A stretch of DNA of 64,000 bases from Gemmatimonadota bacterium (GTDB lineage Bacteria > JAAXHH01), in assembly GCA_009841265.1 (NCBI GenBank), contig VXMB01000007.1, positions 248,001-312,000 of the forward strand. The letters run 5' to 3'. Positions 61,398 to 64,000 of this stretch are shown one piece after another. Each line of letters opens with the position of its first letter. Position 1 is the first letter of the stretch. A program made the position numbers and the translations under genes. The notes under the pieces were generated by a model. That model searched no databases and had not been told where the DNA came from. It was given only the letters and a program-made list of their open reading frames with translations.

Positions 61398-61609
61398 CTG
61401 TTTTCTGTGGTTACTGGCAGTGCCGCAAACTGATCCAGGAGTTCGAGGGCTAACGGTTCAGATTCGGGAGGGAATCCAGCCAGCGTCTCCGCGCGGGTAA
61501 TGACGGAGATCACGCAATCTCGACCGTTAGCGGTCAGGAACTCCGTCGCTGCATCAACGCCATTGAAGTGGTCAATGACGATAACCGAGTCCAGCAGGTA
61601 CCTCGCCAT
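61352..61609 (-). pseudogene. Truncated VapC-type PIN-domain toxin
   Basis: The frame gives 85 residues with the PIN N-terminus (LLDSVIVIDHFNG with the first acidic residues, then SVITRAETLAGFP with the conserved Glu). It lacks the C-terminal half with the third and fourth acidic residues. PIN toxins normally have about 130 residues. The last ~15 residues are read out of frame through the HerA-like fragment, showing that a deletion replaced the 3' end. It is preceded by an intact antitoxin-like gene 9 bp upstream. It is probably inactive. Confidence 0.75.
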
Positions 61610-61618
61610 GACTCAATG

Positions 61619-61861
61619 TCATTCCTTGCGAATTCGCATTTGGTACTCGAGGCCGTCGCCGGACTGCCAGATGCCTGCAGTCTGTTCCAGTGCCTTTTGC
61701 AATGAAACATCCGAGCCCCGCCTTTCCTTGGCCTGGTATTCGCTGACTGCCTGACGAATCAACGAGGCCCTGGAAACACGCCGCAGTGCGGCCTGACGAT
61801 CCAGCCACGCCTTCTGCTTGTCTTCCAGGTTGATTACTGTCCTAACTAGTCCTTTGCTCAT
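61619..61861 (-). CDS. Ribbon-helix-helix antitoxin (VapB/CopG type)
   Basis: The 80-residue protein has an N-terminal strand RTVINLEDKQKAWLDRQAA followed by the helix pair VSRASLIRQAVSEYQAKE, the ribbon-helix-helix pattern of CopG/VapB antitoxins. The C-terminal half would bind the toxin. GGAG stands five bases ahead of the ATG at 61861; an upstream reading to 61903 is rejected. Its toxin partner is the truncated PIN gene, so the antitoxin may now be a solitary regulator. Confidence 0.83.
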   Translation of the reverse strand: MSKGLVRTVINLEDKQKAWLDRQAALRRVSRASLIRQAVSEYQAKERRGSDVSLQKALEQTAGIWQSGDGLEYQMRIRKE

Positions 61862-62087
61862 GGATGCTCCTTTGGCGTTGTTTGGCGAACGTCTCCAATT
61901 CAATAACGTTCATACGGGCACTCCGTGCAAGTAAATGCCACAAGCGTGGATCGTGTTTTGGAATCATGATATTCACACATTCGGACCGTCACGTACGCCA
62001 CCAACGCCACATTCATCTCATCAACAACAACGATATACTCGCAATGATGCCGTCAAAATTCCCTTGCGACGATACACCAGAAACAAA

Positions 62088-62489
62088 CTACGGCTTTGCA
62101 GTACCGGGCAATTGCAAAGCGACGTCATCGAAGGTGTAAACAGTGCTCAACTCGTCGCCTGCGGCAGCCAGCTTTTCTGCTTTGCACGCGATCAGGGCAT
62201 CGGCGAAGTCCGCCTCCGTCCTGCGATAGGCCTGCAGGGCGCTCCAGACCACCTCGTCATCCTCAAACCGAAGATTTGCATCTTGCAGTAGGTTATGTAT
62301 CAGGTCGATCAGGTCGGCCCGGGTCGCGCGATACCGGCGGCCGGCTAACGTCCACACCGTTTCCGCCAGTACAACGTCCGTAATGAGCACGCGCTCGCCG
62401 CCTTCAATCACGCGACGCGCACGTTCAGCTTGCCCCTCGTCGTCTCTCAGGAGATAGCGCAGCAGGACATTGGTGTCGATTGCGATCAA
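62088..62489 (-). CDS. vapC: VapC-type PIN-domain toxin
   Basis: The 133-residue protein is an intact PIN ribonuclease. It has Asp5 in AIDTNVLLRYLL, Glu43 in VVLAETVW, Asp94 and Asp97 in EADFADALIA and a last acidic pair in TFDDVA. These coordinate magnesium for RNA cleavage. Its ATG overlaps the stop of the AbrB-type antitoxin gene (ATGA), the usual arrangement. Confidence 0.92.
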   Translation of the reverse strand: MIAIDTNVLLRYLLRDDEGQAERARRVIEGGERVLITDVVLAETVWTLAGRRYRATRADLIDLIHNLLQDANLRFEDDEVVWSALQAYRRTEADFADALIACKAEKLAAAGDELSTVYTFDDVALQLPGTAKP

Positions 62490-62722
62490 GGTGTCTGGTC
62501 CTGCTTTCCTTCTATCGCGTCCTGACGCGATTCCTCATCTGAAACCGTCGGATCGCCTTCGAGATGCGCCAGGCATCCCCAGGCGCTACCGGGCTCCTCG
62601 CGGACTATGGTAATTCGTCCGTCGGCCACGTAGCTCTGGCACTCGTCTCCCGGCTCGATGCCTACTAAACGGCACTGTTCAGCCGGGAGTGTGATTTGCC
62701 GCTTGGCGCTGACTTTAGGCAC
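62486..62722 (-). CDS. AbrB/MazE-type antitoxin
   Basis: The 78-residue protein opens with the SpoVT-AbrB swapped-hairpin DNA-binding pattern PKVSAKRQITLPAEQCRLVGIEPGDE and ends with an acidic tail likely to wrap the PIN toxin encoded next. It represses its own promoter in known systems; the AT-rich upstream region with an 8-bp inverted repeat is the likely binding site. Confidence 0.9.
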   Translation of the reverse strand: MPKVSAKRQITLPAEQCRLVGIEPGDECQSYVADGRITIVREEPGSAWGCLAHLEGDPTVSDEESRQDAIEGKQDQTP

Positions 62723-62770
62723 GTTTCGCTCCTGTGATGAAAATCGGCTAATAAACGATCAGTCAACTCA

Positions 62771-62833
62771 CTTTACTTGCAGTAATATACCAAGAAAAAT
62801 GGTTAATGTAAAGAAAATCATCAAAAAGTAAAG
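62771..62833. repeat. Distant inverted repeat ahead of the AbrB/PIN operon
   Basis: CTTTACTT (62771-62778) and AAGTAAAG (62826-62833) are exact inverted repeats 47 bp apart in an AT-rich gap. A further TAAAG copy lies near 62809. Paired sites of this kind could be the operators of the AbrB-type antitoxin, with looping. Confidence 0.4.
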
Positions 62834-62898
62834 AAGCGTGGTACCAAGGACCGTCAAGAAGAATCGTGCCGGTAAGTTCGAACTACGTGGTCAGGATT

Positions 62899-63351
62899 TC
62901 ACTCAGCCATTGAATTCGTACTGACCAGCGCCTCCTCAAGCGCGGCGGCCAGGACCCTGGGCTCATCCGTCCCGATGCGGCAGGTCTTGCCGCTTTTCAT
63001 CTTCAGTTCCACCGCCTCCAGTCCCGAAACGTTGTATAGCCAGCCCCGCGGCGTAAGTCGTATTCCCCAACCATAAAGCCAGGAGTTTCTGACCGGCTGG
63101 CAGGACTCGATCTGATCCAGGGCGAACCGCTTCCGGATCAGGCCGATGCCGAAACTGATGCGCAGGTCCTGGCCATCGATCGTGACGGTCAGGTTGTGGA
63201 ACAGCGCCAGGACACCGAGCAGGAAAACCAATATCATCCACGCGAGGGGTGCCGCTCCGGCCATCCACGCGGGCAGAATTACCAGCGGAAGGATGGCGAT
63301 AATGATGACGACGTTGACCGTGCCGAACTGGGTGTGGCGATAGTTGCTCAT
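62899..63351 (-). CDS. Membrane protein with PH-like C-terminal domain
   Basis: The 150-residue protein has two hydrophobic segments at about residues 12-30 and 35-52. A soluble part with the bacterial PH-like pattern follows: VTIDGQDLRISFGIGLIRKRFALDQIESCQPV, then GLEAVELKMKSGKTCRIGTDEP. Its function is unknown; it may be a membrane sensor or scaffold. The ATG overlaps the TGA of the upstream gene (ATGA), so it is coupled to the 63348-63995 membrane protein. Confidence 0.75.
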   Translation of the reverse strand: MSNYRHTQFGTVNVVIIIAILPLVILPAWMAGAAPLAWMILVFLLGVLALFHNLTVTIDGQDLRISFGIGLIRKRFALDQIESCQPVRNSWLYGWGIRLTPRGWLYNVSGLEAVELKMKSGKTCRIGTDEPRVLAAALEEALVSTNSMAE

Positions 63352-63995
63352 AGCATTTCATCCTGCCAGGGTTTGATCCAGAGACCCGCCAGCATGCCGT
63401 CGCGGTCGAGGACGACGCGCACTTCAGGTGGCCGGGACGCGGCCCCGTACCGGCCTTTGAAGCGGTGGATCAGCAGGTGCGGCTGGCTGTCCATATACCG
63501 GGTTTCGATGTAGTCCAGGCCCTCGAAGGCGCCGAACATCAGCCGTATGGTCTGGTGGTTGTGGCGCTGTACCTCCGCGGTGAAACCCGTGCGAAATACC
63601 TCGGTGGCCTCCTCTGAGTTCAGGGATTCAAAGCGACCCTGTTCGTGCCCCTCGAGGATCCGTGTGGCCAGCTGCGCGGCCCGATGGTGTTGATCGGACT
63701 GGACGGTTACGCTGGCAACGGGCTGAGGAGCGACGGTGCCCTGCAGGAGCTGTCCCGTCGCACCGGTGGCGATCTCGCCCACGGCGATGGCGGCGATGAA
63801 TGCACCAATCGCCCAGCCACCGGCGACATGGCACGAAACGGCAAAGCCACGGTACATCAGAAGCACGATCCAGACCAGCAGCAACACCATCACCGTACCT
63901 ATTGCAGTGAGGGCCGTAAGCTGTGCGACCGAGAAATCCGTGGCGCCCTGGGCAATCAGAGAGGTCGTGAGGTCTTGAAAGGGCGGCGACAACAC
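63348..63995 (-). CDS. Membrane protein with C-terminal soluble domain (start may lie beyond window)
   Basis: The visible 215 residues begin at a GTG five bases from the window edge, so the true start may be outside. Hydrophobic segments lie at about residues 28-48 and 56-78. The soluble C-terminal part (from about residue 95) includes AATRILEGHEQGRFESLN and a beta-rich end that resembles NTF2-like or DUF3887-type domains, but this is not firm. It is translationally coupled to the following PH-like membrane protein; the pair may act together. Function unknown. Confidence 0.68.
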   Translation of the reverse strand: MLSPPFQDLTTSLIAQGATDFSVAQLTALTAIGTVMVLLLVWIVLLMYRGFAVSCHVAGGWAIGAFIAAIAVGEIATGATGQLLQGTVAPQPVASVTVQSDQHHRAAQLATRILEGHEQGRFESLNSEEATEVFRTGFTAEVQRHNHQTIRLMFGAFEGLDYIETRYMDSQPHLLIHRFKGRYGAASRPPEVRVVLDRDGMLAGLWIKPWQDEML

Positions 63996-64000
63996 GATCA

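Overview
The window is 64 kb of GC-rich bacterial chromosome, packed with genes on both strands. No rRNA, tRNA, prophage, IS transposase or CRISPR array was seen. Family content (six phytanoyl-CoA-dioxygenase-like enzymes, a sulfatase, two DUF2961/GH172-like proteins, a glycosyl-hydrolase-like TIM barrel, MacB/FtsX-type permeases, peptidase M19, a ceramidase-like protein, sterol-reductase homologues) resembles genomes of uncultured Latescibacterota-, Poribacteria- or Gemmatimonadota-like bacteria. This assignment is inference from gene content only. TTG and GTG starts are frequent, and stop/start overlaps of the ATGA or TTGA type are common.

Layout, left to right. 0-5.5 kb (minus): an ABC-type permease cut by the window edge, a PhyH oxygenase, then a nitrilase-like / TPR / DUF6528-like operon. 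5.6-13 kb (minus): a metabolic run of peptidase M19, FG-GAP protein, zinc-ribbon protein, HIT protein, alpha/beta hydrolase, enolase-superfamily protein and a GHL10-like protein, the last preceded by a perfect 20-bp palindrome. 13-21 kb: a membrane protein, katG, a triple-DUF4377 lipoprotein, a PhyH oxygenase, an abutting pair of membrane sterol/steroid reductase homologues and a ceramidase-like hydrolase. 21-28 kb: leuB, citrate synthase, PhyH, SDR and PhyH run leftward. A citrate synthase with an N-terminal helix-turn-helix diverges from them, and the shared promoter region carries a 15-bp palindrome.

28-35 kb: a secreted protein, a gene fragment of an inositol-monophosphatase homologue, an XRE regulator plus membrane protein, the intact phosphatase, a methyltransferase, an APH-type kinase, two HAD phosphatases and a PhyH. 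35.5-40.5 kb: HAD and sulfatase diverge from an acetoacetate-decarboxylase-like / Asp-Glu racemase-like / DUF3830 operon, followed by a GNAT. 40.5-47.6 kb: a higBA toxin-antitoxin operon coupled to a HAD gene, an orphan HigA, two APH-type kinases, a second large permease, a deleted HAD gene and a GrpB-family protein. 47.7-53.3 kb: hisG-hisC-GNAT, a small membrane protein, NTF2-like, esterase-like, DCC-family and PhyH genes. 53.4-57.7 kb: tandem DUF2961 paralogues and a double metallo-beta-lactamase protein. 58-61 kb: parC/gyrA-like and xth. 61-64 kb: two VapBC-type modules, one broken by a deletion that joins it to the 3' end of a HerA-type ATPase gene, and two small membrane proteins.

The strongest leads are the helix-turn-helix citrate synthase with its palindromic divergent promoter, the adjacent sterol-reductase homologues, the acetoacetate-decarboxylase / racemase / DUF3830 operon, the higBA-HAD operon, and three separate gene-fragment scars that record past deletions or insertions.
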